Position numbers and translations under genes: made by a program
Notes under the pieces: model-generated
Told to the model about the DNA's origin: nothing
The model's database searches: none
The model's input: only the letters and a program-made list of their open reading frames with translations
In this document: positions 30,401 through 36,686 of the stretch, piece by piece
Position numbering within the stretch: position 1 is the first letter of the stretch
Layout: each line of letters starts with the position of its first letter
NCBI GenBank assembly: GCA_965603365.1
Contig: CBFDCR010000019.1
Span: forward strand, 11,340-75,339
DNA: 64,000 nt
From: JAHELQ01 sp965603365
GTDB taxonomy: Bacteria > Acidobacteriota > Aminicenantia > UBA2199
Reading direction: 5' to 3'

Positions 30401-32100
30401 TAATAGGAGGCGGTATTGCCGCCCACCACGGTTTTGATATCGGCAGAATACTGTTTGACTATTTTGCATATTTCCCGAACCCTGCCCATATAGAGAGACC
30501 ATTTCAGGCTGACGGCGACTATCCCGGGTTGCATCTCAGCCAGCAGGCGCTCCAGGTTATGCTTTAAGGCCGCCGGGCTGCGGCTAACATCGTAAAACTG
30601 GCAGCAGGCGGTGATGCCGTTTCTCCTCAGATAGGAGGCCAGGTACAATATACCGGTGGTGGGCGTCCCCGGTGTGTCGCCTAAGATCAGGACCCGGCAG
30701 CCGGCCAGGTCTCTTCGGGGTGCCCATATATCGGCGGGGGAGAGGGTTACATCCTGCCAGCCTATGGAGCCGGCCGCCTCACCTCCGGATCTGCCTGTGT
30801 TGACCACGGTGTCTTTAAAACCGTCGAGGTCGACGAGGTTATTTTTATACAGGGCCTTAATCACCTCGACAAAGTAGCTGAACCGGCCCTCCACAGAGAT
30901 TTTAAGGGTATCTCCCCAGTCGTACTCCACCTCAAGGATGTCGACCGACGGTACCGCCTGGAGGAGCAATTTTAACGGGGTGTTTTTCCACTGTTCAAAG
31001 ATGGCCGCCGTATTCTTTTCCCCGTCAAACTGCTCCAGCAGCCTTAACAGGCTGCCATTGACCACCAGGTTGTTGTGCCGGTGGGTCTTTACCAGTCTTA
31101 AGTCTCCCCCTGCGCCCGCTACAGTTAGCTTGCTCTCATGTACATAGGGATTCTTCTTAAAACAGCATTTTTTAAACTTCTCAAATAGACGGCTGTTCGT
31201 CCCTGCCGAGGCCAGCTCGTCATAAATATCGCTTACATCCAGCACCGAACTGACGGCCGTGTGTGCCGGTGTCTTTAAGACCTGGGCTTCAAAACGCTCA
31301 TGGATGGTCTGGGGGCCGGGATATTCGGTTTTTGTATTATTGAAATCAAACAATATCTGCCTTTTCTCCGCCGGGGAATATAATTCCACCCTGCCGATCT
31401 CCAGTTCCGTACGGGAGAGTACCTGCGTCAGGGTCAAAAGGTAAAAATCAAAGATCCGCAGCATCGACTCTTCCCTAAACAACTTCGCATTGTACAGTAT
31501 ATGCCCGTCCAGGGTCTCGCCATTTTTCCCCACCGCCAGGATTACATCGTTTGCCTGCTGGTCGATGGCCTGCCGGATAAAGTCGACCTGGTGGATATCT
31601 TCCAATAGTAAGGCGACCCGCAGCAGTGAGCCGCCCCCGGCGATATCTAAGGATTTGACCAGGTTTTGAATCGGGTAGTGCTCGTTTTTATACCCCTCCA
31701 CCACCGTCTGTTTAACGTGCATCAGGAAATCTTTAAAACCCATAGGGGAAGATAACCGATCCCTGAACAGCACGTACTTATTGTACTCCTGGTTGGTGGG
31801 GGTATAGATCGGCGAGGCCACGATAATATCGTCCTGGCCGGTGAGCTTAAACAGTAAAATCTTGAAGGCAGTTAGTAGTATGATAAAGAGCGACAGGTTG
31901 TTGTTTTTACTGATGAGCAACATTTTTTCGCCCAGCTCTGCGGGAAACGCCAGTCTGCCGGTACGCCCCTCCACATACTCCCGGCTCCCCCTGAAATCGC
32001 CGGGCAGTCTGACCTCCTGGAGCTCCCCGGACAACTGCGCCGACCAGTAGGCCTCGGCCTCTTCAAACATGGCTAAATTGGGAAAAATCCTCTTTTCCAT
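21472..32100 (-). CDS. NRPS subunit, two modules; first A domain carries two radical SAM inserts
   Basis: 3542 residues. Half-C at 10-255. The first A domain begins at about 260 and is broken twice: before motif A1 (about 286-920) by a B12-radical SAM unit, and between A2 (LKAGGAYFPID 976) and A3 (FTSGTTGKPRA 1598) by a reversed radical SAM-B12 cassette. PCP at 1955-2030 (GGHSL 1990). C at 2040-2490 (HHIISDG 2176). Second A at 2500-2990, uninterrupted (YTSGTTGTPKG 2654). PCP near 3000-3080 (GGHSL 3035). C at 3090-3530 with HHIACDI, where the final Gly is Ile. By-eye codes: first A DGASVAEV (unassigned); second A DASTIAAV, close to aromatic (Tyr/Phe) codes. The A3 lysine of the first A domain is Arg. 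The tail after the last C is FHSFAREAVG. The gap to the upstream radical SAM gene is 17 bp. Confidence 0.93.
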   Translation of the reverse strand: MEKRIFPNLAMFEEAEAYWSAQLSGELQEVRLPGDFRGSREYVEGRTGRLAFPAELGEKMLLISKNNNLSLFIILLTAFKILLFKLTGQDDIIVASPIYTPTNQEYNKYVLFRDRLSSPMGFKDFLMHVKQTVVEGYKNEHYPIQNLVKSLDIAGGGSLLRVALLLEDIHQVDFIRQAIDQQANDVILAVGKNGETLDGHILYNAKLFREESMLRIFDFYLLTLTQVLSRTELEIGRVELYSPAEKRQILFDFNNTKTEYPGPQTIHERFEAQVLKTPAHTAVSSVLDVSDIYDELASAGTNSRLFEKFKKCCFKKNPYVHESKLTVAGAGGDLRLVKTHRHNNLVVNGSLLRLLEQFDGEKNTAAIFEQWKNTPLKLLLQAVPSVDILEVEYDWGDTLKISVEGRFSYFVEVIKALYKNNLVDLDGFKDTVVNTGRSGGEAAGSIGWQDVTLSPADIWAPRRDLAGCRVLILGDTPGTPTTGILYLASYLRRNGITACCQFYDVSRSPAALKHNLERLLAEMQPGIVAVSLKWSLYMGRVREICKIVKQYSADIKTVVGGNTASYYYERIIQYEYIDCVIRGDGEAPLLALCRDADYVPNAVYKRGGKIVTNPLTYVEDEALSRQIYLSHLDEILVSNISSRLGTFFIYTHKGCSLNCFYCGGCRQAQERIFNRPKLLNRPADLVRRDILAAREYASTFMFDFVETNERLLAYLKKIWQGIDLTAHFCIYVNVSPPSAEIIALASRTFKYVYWDIDMTSLSQGHRYRLAELKLVKPQPGDDELFAFFDECEKYDNAEVRLNLINGLPFLSTEDIAAAEKVLSQIMATYSTLSGLHWGRLHAQPGAPILDKVEAYGMFAAARSYEDFLECSEKNFNQPAPHPGVETFDYPYIYFDDDELNSRVSQSYLNMNARLHEYIEGKRRKIFCEDWTYRELNDRANRLAALLRGKGVTAGSIVALMVDSSLDMAAGILAILKAGGAYFPIDPGLPAERIDFMLKEGGASLLLTRSAVLDKQSMPDYARPGGTRELCRTAGRPQVQDLDRLPIPDRSLYEKHNLYFDREIVKNSIALQATRGCPFKCAYCHKIWPKTHVVRSAESLLEEVRLFYNMGIRRFTFLDDIFNLNIKNSRRFFELIGRNGLDVRLYFPNGMRGDILTGDYIDAMVEAGTAELALALETASPRLQKLVMKHLNLKKLHRNLEYLCEKHPHVVSILFMMHGFPSETAEEARLTVDFIKDLRWLHFPLFSKLKIYPHTDMERLALENGISREAILKSENLGFHETPATIPFDRKVTLECQTDFLDNYFLVKERLLHVLPWQMKAMTEEELLKKYSNHLPVEFKSFTQLRQFLGILEDELAGSQCLPREDIAVPHLDEGMRQYFPARQAGAGALRILLLDLSQVFSGDRLFFDVYEPPTGLIHLMTYVYERFGQKVRGKLAKARYDFDSYEELAALLEAFKPDVVGVRTLTFFKDFFHRTVARIREWGFSGPLVAGGPYATTNFDGVLQDRHIDLLVMGEGEVTFCELLQAIMDNGGKLPPQEELMKIPGIAFMREAAAAEAALPLDCIWLDEFYRHPRQALGPGPGNPVHASRPHDLAYMIFTSGTTGKPRAVLVEHGGLVNYVDWRLEAYGCGAADVTLQPLSYSFDGFGANFYSSLLSGGRLILVPDARKLDFAFVKEIIRAEKVTNSSLVPGMYEALLQSAAGKDLESLRFVVLAGERSGGALIRKSKEMAPRLRLHNEYGPTEATVTAAALRDIDGANTALMGRPIANTRVYVLDSHLQPLPINIPGELCIAGKGVAEGYLNNPEQTVERFRLNPSVPGERVYRSGDLGRFLPDGRLELYGRLDHQVKIRGFRLEPEEIKNQLLAIEPITEALVVARGDETGGDEGPEERYLCAYFTAPKEMPVPGLKERLSARLPDYMIPAFFVQLAAFPLTVNGKIDRRALPAPGAVTAERIAAPSDAVEEKLLAVWADVLGLDRDKIGIDASFFDLGGHSLKAINLISRIHREFNVRVPVGEMFKTPTIGGLAGYIRGIADSCQFVPIKPAPVKEYYPLSSAQKRIYIMQQMAPQSTFYNVFQVNHLPADIDRGRLDTIFKTLIHRHESLRTSFEMRNGEPVQEIHEEVDFAVAYFEAADLERPGLEAISRDFVKPFDLTRLPLFRVGLITTAKDNILMIDMHHIISDGTSHKILSEEFQALYEGRDLPRLGLQYKDYAEWQRGEEQRNLTGQQEKYWLDRFSAGIPSLDLPTDFTRPANRSFDGYSVSFVLSRPETRFIKDMSRDTEFTLFMVLLAVYNILLYKLSGEEDIVVGTSTAARTHADLQRLIGMFVNTLALRNRVGADETFGSLLKEVKENTLRAFENQEYQFEDLVEQLGVDRDAGRNPIFDVMFNLQNQAEYDGDYFLNLDTGSGEYVHREGSSKFDLTLTAVDLGEHIHLDFEYCKGLFKPPTVERFIGYLRGIISGLSGNTGQEISEIDMIPRAEREQLLVDFNNTAADFPGDKTLHRLFAEQADKTPHRTALILEDQRLTYRLLDERAAQMARVLRGKGVFANTIVGLMLERSLAMLTAIIGIWKAGGAYLPIDPEYPQERQGYMLADSSAGVLVTAAHLFAPGERLTHCLPRQGVVLAEDQAGFAGSGDMERLPDHTTAGDLAYVLYTSGTTGTPKGVMVEHRGVLNLHAAFKDRFDITPDDTIVLFASISFDASLSEIVMTLLNGAALCLLTERLIGDFDQFKKYMTAHDVTIATIPPPYLNHFGPADLKSLRVLISAGSPPTPTLIDTWREEVEFFNAYGLTETTVCAANVNMSRGNFNGQAATVGFPIYNTRAYVLDAHGRVQAAGVRGELCIAGVGLARGYANSLDLTAERFVSLPFAGNGRLFKTGDMARRLADGNIEFLGRRDHQVKIRGFRIEPAEIENRLLRHRDIVEAVVIDRWADGERYLCGYYAAAARMETPALRHFLSQSLPDYMIPAYFVRLDQIPLTPNGKVDRRALPEPRLEAADDYIGPGDGIERRLAAIWSDILNVDERLIGIQANFFELGGHSLKATVLVSRIHQEMNIKIPLAEVFRLLSIRGLAEYIRAALEDKYLAIRPVEKREYYEASNAQQRMWTVCQSEESSISFNLTSVFTFNDIDRCALEGTFHKLIERHESLRTVFLPLAEEVKQKVLLPAEIDFKVEYTDLRAAADREEQMEEFRKLDKNTPFDLLRGPLMRARLLHLEAQKWVLLFTIHHIACDILSVELLIKEFGAVYEGQLLPELRIQYRDYVYWQDEQLRGENIEILENYWLDKFKDGVPLLELPYDKERQPIQTYNGNSASFVIPAGITGKLRAIAHESEATLFMVLLTSFKVLLFHFSGQNDLVVGTVFGGRVHPDAENQIGNYLNTLALRSTFAEDASFLNILRIVKTGTLEAIKYQLYPIDMIVDRLKVKRDVSRQPLFDVALGMINLSHPETGLFRENNETRAIRIRQQIRSKYDLSVYFIENTDSIDVIFEYNSDLFFNKTIVAMIKHYLKLFEGIAGDPRLSVSALILKEKIEEPSFHSFAREAVG
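27393..29028 (-). other. Reversed radical SAM-B12 cassette, second insert of this A domain
   Basis: Residues about 1025-1570 of the 3542-residue NRPS. The unit opens with a DLDRLPIPDR linker, then a radical SAM core with Cys1076, Cys1080 and Cys1083 (CPFKCAYC), LDDIFNLN, ALETASPRLQKL and HGFPSETAEEA. The B12-binding-like domain is at about 1388-1550 (EPPTGLIHLM, KPDVVGVR, AGGPYAT, MGEGEVT). It has the same site and the same reversed order as the cassettes near 1175, 17770 and 54638. Confidence 0.86.
29343..31245 (-). other. Conventional-order B12-radical SAM unit inserted before A1, with possible PqqD-like start
   Basis: Residues about 286-920 of the 3542-residue NRPS, between the first strand of the A domain (TPAHTAV) and motif A1 (WTYRELNDRAN). 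It begins with about 180 residues of which 330-430 loosely resemble a PqqD-type winged-helix peptide-binding domain (VVNGSLLRLLEQFDGEKNT); this is a tentative call. A B12-binding domain follows at 468-600 (VLILGD, GILYLASYLRRNG, VVGGNTA, IRGDGE), then a radical SAM core with Cys655, Cys659 and Cys662 (CSLNCFYC) and a nearby extra Cys665. Here B12 precedes radical SAM, the normal order, so it is a different family member from the reversed cassettes. Confidence 0.78.
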
Positions 32101-32117
32101 CTTAGACCTCTGACTTC

Positions 32118-33323
32118 CTATATATCAAATTCAGCATGGACACTCTCCCTGGCTTTCTGAATATTGGCGATAATCTCAGCCTGATCAAAACTGTAATAGG
32201 GAATTCCCCTGACTTTAACGGCCTCTTTGAACTTCGCCCGGCCCGATTCATCGGCAAAGAAGCCATCTTTGGGGATATATTGGCCGTGGGCCAGGCCCAG
32301 CGCCTGCCGTATTCTTATAAAATCCCGGCACACACGGTGAGCGGACTCGAACTCCTCCAACAGATCGGTATTATGCACATTGTTGACATAATAAAAAGAG
32401 GAGACCGGGTGCCTGCCTTTGAAGCCGCCCAGGGCCAATGTATTGTAACCGTATACATTGCCCTTGGTGGGCTGTTTGGTAGACATATAAAAATAGAAAT
32501 TTTCGTCCCTTCTCATCAGGCGGTACTCCGCCCTCTCATCGATATCCCTCTGGATGTCGGCCTGCCCTAAGCCGGTCAACAGGCTGTTGACACATCGATA
32601 ATCGGGAAATTCATGGACCATGTCGTCGAGCAGGTGAATCATGGCTTCCCGCTTCTTAAGAGACCGGGGCACCAGGTAGTTGTGATGAATGGTGATAGAT
32701 ACCGGTCTAATCTCGGTCATCAGGCACTCCAGATCCCTGCGGGTTATCTCCAGATCAACCGGTTCACCGCTGTCCAGGTAGACAATCAGGTCGATATTCG
32801 TGATAACCCCATGCTCATTGAGCCGGCGGCAGATATGGTGCAGCTTCTCCAGGGTGACGACCTTGCGGTTCTGGGCCTCCAGCACCCTGGTGGACAGTGT
32901 CTGCACCCCGAGGGAGACATATTTAAATCGATATTTAATAAACAGGTCCAGGTGTCCCTCCGTCACGGTATAGGGGCTGGATTCGGTTATCTTTAGGGGT
33001 ATATCTTCGAAACCGCTAATCTGTCGATAGAGCCCCTCCAATGTCCCGGCATCGACGATTGTGGGGGTGCCGCCGCCAAAATAGACCTCGTCAAATTTTA
33101 CCCCTTCCAGGACATCTTTATATTGTTCGATTTGCCGGGGGATAACCTCATAATAGAATTCGTCCATCTCCCCTTTGCCGTCCGGAACCCTGGAGTTGTA
33201 GATGCAGTAGTGGCATTTCTGGATACAGAAGGGGGTGTGAATATACAGATTATTCTGCCAGTTGTTCTTGATCAAAAAGAGCTCCTTAAAAAGCTCGACA
33301 TAATCCTGGGACGATAGTTTCAT
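32118..33323 (-). CDS. HemN/HemW-like radical SAM enzyme
   Basis: 401 residues. The CxxxCxxC cluster motif is at Cys33, Cys37 and Cys40 (CIQKCHYC), preceded by LYIHTPF and followed by FGGGTPT near 90-100, the hallmark pair of the coproporphyrinogen oxidase-like (class C) radical SAM family. The fourth Cys that true HemN proteins have right after the motif is absent (Ile follows). Family members outside haem synthesis often methylate sp2 carbons or modify natural products, so a tailoring role is likely in this context. The substrate is unknown. The protein ends VHAEFDI, almost the same as the VQADFDI end of the 1672-residue NRPS, which suggests recruitment to the synthetase. Start supported by GAGGA upstream; gaps 13 and 17 bp. 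Confidence 0.87.
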   Translation of the reverse strand: MKLSSQDYVELFKELFLIKNNWQNNLYIHTPFCIQKCHYCIYNSRVPDGKGEMDEFYYEVIPRQIEQYKDVLEGVKFDEVYFGGGTPTIVDAGTLEGLYRQISGFEDIPLKITESSPYTVTEGHLDLFIKYRFKYVSLGVQTLSTRVLEAQNRKVVTLEKLHHICRRLNEHGVITNIDLIVYLDSGEPVDLEITRRDLECLMTEIRPVSITIHHNYLVPRSLKKREAMIHLLDDMVHEFPDYRCVNSLLTGLGQADIQRDIDERAEYRLMRRDENFYFYMSTKQPTKGNVYGYNTLALGGFKGRHPVSSFYYVNNVHNTDLLEEFESAHRVCRDFIRIRQALGLAHGQYIPKDGFFADESGRAKFKEAVKVRGIPYYSFDQAEIIANIQKARESVHAEFDI

Positions 33324-33336
33324 GAATCCTCGATGA

Positions 33337-34272
33337 TTATTTCACCTGTTCCAGGATGTTGCTGCCGATTAACCTGAAAAAATAATCCATGGCCACCTGG
33401 CTGTAGACTGTTCTCTCTTCCTCGACAAAAAAAGCCTTTGCCCGGCGGGAAAACTCATATTCCGTCATTTTCTCACCATTTACCGTTTTGAAAAAATCGA
33501 TGATCGGGATCTGGCTGGTCTCCATTCTCAGATCACCCTTGCTTATGACCAGGCGGCCATCTTCTAAAACGAACAAATCCGGATCAATATAATACCTCTC
33601 TTCGACATTTTTCCGGGCCGACAACATCAGCAGAGAGAAATCGAAGGTATTCTTGTCTCTCAAGGGGGCGCCTTCATTCTCCTTGACAAATAGGGGATTT
33701 ATCCAGGCCTGCAGCTCCTCGATCAAAAAACCCGAGCCCTCGAGATACTCGATAAAGCGGGAATTATTGGTCAATCCCCTGCCCGAAGCCAGGAAATACC
33801 CGCCTTTATAAGGTCGATTCAGGACAATCAACCGGCCATTGGCCCTCAGCAATTTCCTGAACTGGGCGATGCCCTGGCGGTAATCAAAATAGTTTAAGAT
33901 ATTGGACAAAATAAAGGTATCCACCCGGCCGTCCAGGGTATCGTGTTGCCCTATATTTAGAAAGGCCCTTATTTTCGACCGGGCCCGGCGGGTCTCGGGG
34001 GAGTCTGAATCTGCCCATTTGCCGATATCAAACCTGACTTTTATCTTATTGTGCTCTACCCGTTCCTCGCCGGCTATATCTACACACACCAGTCTATTTC
34101 TCCCCGACAAGTAGGCCGAGGCCGGGAACGCACCGCAGCCGATATCGAAGACAACAGGTCCCACCAGGCCATTTTCCTCCAGTCGGCAGAGAAAGGGCTT
34201 CAACACTTCCTCGGTCAGGGTTTGATCATACTTCATCCCCCAGACACTATCCCAATCATAATTTTTTTTCAC
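33337..34272 (-). CDS. Class I SAM-dependent methyltransferase
   Basis: 311 residues from a GTG at 34270-34272, with GAGGGAG upstream. Motif I is VFDIGCGAFPAS near residue 40, followed by an acidic strand end (LVCVDIAG) and a motif resembling LSNILNYFDYRQGI, then RLIVLNRPYKGGYF. This is the Rossmann methyltransferase layout. The C-terminal 90 residues are not recognised. It lies between the U32-like and HemN-like genes, which both carry the aromatic tail, whereas this one ends ILEQVK. It probably O-, N- or C-methylates the peptide or a sugar, and the sequence does not say which. Confidence 0.82.
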   Translation of the reverse strand: MKKNYDWDSVWGMKYDQTLTEEVLKPFLCRLEENGLVGPVVFDIGCGAFPASAYLSGRNRLVCVDIAGEERVEHNKIKVRFDIGKWADSDSPETRRARSKIRAFLNIGQHDTLDGRVDTFILSNILNYFDYRQGIAQFRKLLRANGRLIVLNRPYKGGYFLASGRGLTNNSRFIEYLEGSGFLIEELQAWINPLFVKENEGAPLRDKNTFDFSLLMLSARKNVEERYYIDPDLFVLEDGRLVISKGDLRMETSQIPIIDFFKTVNGEKMTEYEFSRRAKAFFVEEERTVYSQVAMDYFFRLIGSNILEQVK

Positions 34273-34308
34273 GGCTCAAAACTCCCTCAGTCGGCACCGC
34301 CGGTGATT

Positions 34309-35496
34309 TTAACCAAGATCAAAATCGGCAGACAAATCTCCTGCTGCTGCGCTGCCGGGGTTCTCACCATCTACGTTTACGTCTACGTTTACGATGGCTG
34401 CCAGCAACTGGCCAAATTGATCGTACTCTCTATAAAATTCGGAGGCCCGGTGGGCAGACTCCCCGATCTCCTTTAAATCCACACATTTGTGGGCAAAGGC
34501 CTCACAATGGTTACACCGTTGACAGTCATTCCTACAAAAATTTTCATTTTTATAGAAGGGTTCTATAAAACCATCCAGGCATCTATTGTGAATAAATACC
34601 CTGAAACTGGTGGTGGGATTAAAAAGATCGAACAGTTCCATCAGGTCGCCGTCGTACGACTCCTTAAAATAACACTCAACCGCCCGTGCCGGGTCGCCCT
34701 TCATCACGGTGTGCCGCCCCTGCAATTTGAAAAAATTGATGCCGATGGCGGTATAGTATTTGATGTCTTCCGGTCTCACCCAGCTCAACCTTAACACACC
34801 GGCTGTATCCTCAAATCTCCTGAGCAGGCAGCGGTGGTCGTAATAATTGGCACTGGCTTTGCTGGAGACCTGGATAGAATCGGTGGATATCTGGTTATAA
34901 TGAAACATGCGATAGGGGCAGTCCCTGAAACAGATCGAGTTGACGATAATCTCGACACTCCCCGAGGCGGCCTCTCTTACCCTTTTCAGGGTCTCAAAAT
35001 TCCTCACGATCGACTCATCCGCCACCATACGATCGACCCCCATTCTTTTATAGGCCGCCGCCTTATTGGCCGTCGTAATCTGGCAGATGACCGAGGCCTT
35101 AACTTTAAAATCATAAGGCAGCGACTTCACCATCTCCATCAGGGAGGGCAGGGCAACCGTCAGGTGGCGGACACCCGCTTTATGCAGTTTAGCCAGGAAC
35201 AGTACCAGTTCCATCATGCCCTTGCGGCTAAACTCCCTATTCCCCATATGGGACATATTGAGGGTATAGTTAAAGTCGATATTTTTTTGCCCCAGAAAGC
35301 CCACATACTCCTGGAGGGAGGCCCAATCGACCGGCGGTAACATATCGACGGATCTGCCGGATTCAAACAAATTTCCCAGGGTAATATTGCCATATACTTC
35401 GCTGACCCTTGACCCATCATAGGTATTGTTCAGCCTATCGTACGATTCGACGGTCTCTCTTTTAAAATCCGCCGGCATACTAAAATATTTCATCAT
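34309..35496 (-). CDS. U32 peptidase-family-like protein
   Basis: 395 residues. The central part (GVRHLTVALPSLMEMVKSL, then NSICFRDCPYR and YYDHRC, then WVRPEDIKYYTAIGINFFKLQGR) follows the pattern of the U32 family. Members such as RlhA, UbiU and UbiV are iron-sulfur proteins in hydroxylation systems, not true peptidases. A C-terminal Cys-rich stretch (CRNDCQRCNHCEAF) may bind a second cluster or zinc. A role in oxygen-independent hydroxylation of the peptide is possible but is inference. The protein ends LSADFDLG, matching the tails of NRPS subunits. Just before the end, a duplicated 12-bp unit gives VNVDVNVD. The assignment rests on pattern recognition, not on a profile search. Confidence 0.65.
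   Translation of the reverse strand: MMKYFSMPADFKRETVESYDRLNNTYDGSRVSEVYGNITLGNLFESGRSVDMLPPVDWASLQEYVGFLGQKNIDFNYTLNMSHMGNREFSRKGMMELVLFLAKLHKAGVRHLTVALPSLMEMVKSLPYDFKVKASVICQITTANKAAAYKRMGVDRMVADESIVRNFETLKRVREAASGSVEIIVNSICFRDCPYRMFHYNQISTDSIQVSSKASANYYDHRCLLRRFEDTAGVLRLSWVRPEDIKYYTAIGINFFKLQGRHTVMKGDPARAVECYFKESYDGDLMELFDLFNPTTSFRVFIHNRCLDGFIEPFYKNENFCRNDCQRCNHCEAFAHKCVDLKEIGESAHRASEFYREYDQFGQLLAAIVNVDVNVDGENPGSAAAGDLSADFDLG
34371..34394. repeat. Two copies of a 12-bp unit coding VNVD twice
   Basis: CTACGTTTACGT at 34371-34382 and CTACGTTTACGA at 34383-34394, inside the C-terminal linker of the U32-like gene just before its aromatic tail. It preserves the frame. Confidence 0.85.
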
Positions 35497-35526
35497 ATCT
35501 TCTCTTCCAAAAACCGTTAAAATATT

Positions 35527-36672
35527 CTACCAGCCCGACCGGATCACCTCACACACCCTGGCCACATCCTGTTCACCCAGTTTACTGTGGAGGGGCAAAA
35601 CAAGGTACTTATCCTCCAGGGCATCCATGTGGGGAAGATTTCTCCTCTTTCCCCCGAATATCCGGTACCTGTCGTTGCGAAAATGGACCTGGTTGGCTTC
35701 TATACGATGCTCCCGCAATTTTTTTTGCAGTTCCCACCGCCTCTCTGCCGCCACCGTGTATATCCAGGCGGCATGGACCCTATCGGTATATTCATCGCCT
35801 ATGCTTCTTATACCGGGAATATCTCTTAACCCAGCACTGTATATGGAGAAGAGTCTTTTTCTATGTTCGATCATCTGATCAAACTCTTGCAAAGAGCCGA
35901 GGGCGATAGCGGCCGCGATGTCTGTCATTTGATACTTATAGCCGATTTCGGTAATATCGTTTTCCCATATCCCCTTCTGCTTGGCGGTGCGATCGATACC
36001 GAACCAACGCAGTCGTCTGGCCTTCTCTATCAAGGTGCTGTCTTTCAAAACAAGCATCCCGCCGTCCCCGGTGGTAATGTGCTTGATGGCTTGAAAAGAG
36101 AAGGCGGTAAAATCCGAAATCCCGCCAATGGGAGTCCCCCGGTAAGAAGCCCCCAGTGCCTGGGCAGCATCCTCGATAATGGGGATCTCATACTCATCGG
36201 CGATCTCCTGTAATTCCTTCATATCACAGGGCAGCCCGCCGTAATGGACACAGACAATGGCCTTTGTCTTTTCGCCGACCAATTCACGAACGTGACCGGG
36301 GTCTATATTCAATGTATGCTGTTGAATATCTGCGAACTTTACCTCTACCCCCATATAGAGAAAAGGGATATTGGTGGCGGTACAGGTAAAAACAGGGGTG
36401 ATTACCTCATCCCCCGCATGCAATCCGGCCAGGATATAGGAGAGATGAAGGGCATCGGTGCCCGAACCGACCGCAATGGCCGGGCGATTGCGGGCAAACT
36501 TGTGGCCGAATATTTCCTCAAATTTTCTCACTTTCGGCCCCTGTCCGATCCAGCGGCTTTTTAAAGTATCCAGGAGTTCGTTAATCCCGGCCTGGGGGAC
36601 ATAGGGATAAAATAACAGGATGTTATCTCTCCCTTCCTGCATTAAAACCATGTCACTCTCTTTCGATTCCAT
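35527..36672 (-). CDS. DegT/DnrJ/EryC1/StrS-family sugar aminotransferase
   Basis: 381 residues from the ATG at 36672. An in-frame start further upstream would overlap the preceding glycosyltransferase gene, and an AGGA site sits 8 nt before 36672. Motifs are typical: SGTDALHL near 50, TCTATNIPFLYMGV, EDAAQALGA, and the PLP lysine in SFQAIKHITTGDGG. Members convert nucleotide-linked keto-sugars to amino sugars, or in a few cases make 3-amino-5-hydroxybenzoate. With two glycosyltransferases and two methyltransferases in the same block, supply of a (methylated) amino sugar donor is the simplest reading. No dehydratase or nucleotidyltransferase is in the window, so the rest of the sugar pathway must lie elsewhere. 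Confidence 0.9.
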   Translation of the reverse strand: MESKESDMVLMQEGRDNILLFYPYVPQAGINELLDTLKSRWIGQGPKVRKFEEIFGHKFARNRPAIAVGSGTDALHLSYILAGLHAGDEVITPVFTCTATNIPFLYMGVEVKFADIQQHTLNIDPGHVRELVGEKTKAIVCVHYGGLPCDMKELQEIADEYEIPIIEDAAQALGASYRGTPIGGISDFTAFSFQAIKHITTGDGGMLVLKDSTLIEKARRLRWFGIDRTAKQKGIWENDITEIGYKYQMTDIAAAIALGSLQEFDQMIEHRKRLFSIYSAGLRDIPGIRSIGDEYTDRVHAAWIYTVAAERRWELQKKLREHRIEANQVHFRNDRYRIFGGKRRNLPHMDALEDKYLVLPLHSKLGEQDVARVCEVIRSGW

Positions 36673-36680
36673 GTTATCCA

Positions 36681-36684
36681 TCCT
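36681..36684 (-). promoter_or_regulatory. Shine-Dalgarno site deciding the DegT-type gene start
   Basis: The minus strand reads AGGA, 8 nt before the ATG at 36672. The other in-frame ATG at 36681 overlaps this site, so 36672 is preferred. Confidence 0.55.
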
Positions 36685-36686
36685 GT

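Noticed and set aside
32118..33323. True coproporphyrinogen III oxidase (hemN/hemW)
   Set aside because: The Cys following the CxxxCxxC motif in haem enzymes is missing, and the gene sits in an NRPS operon with an NRPS-like tail.
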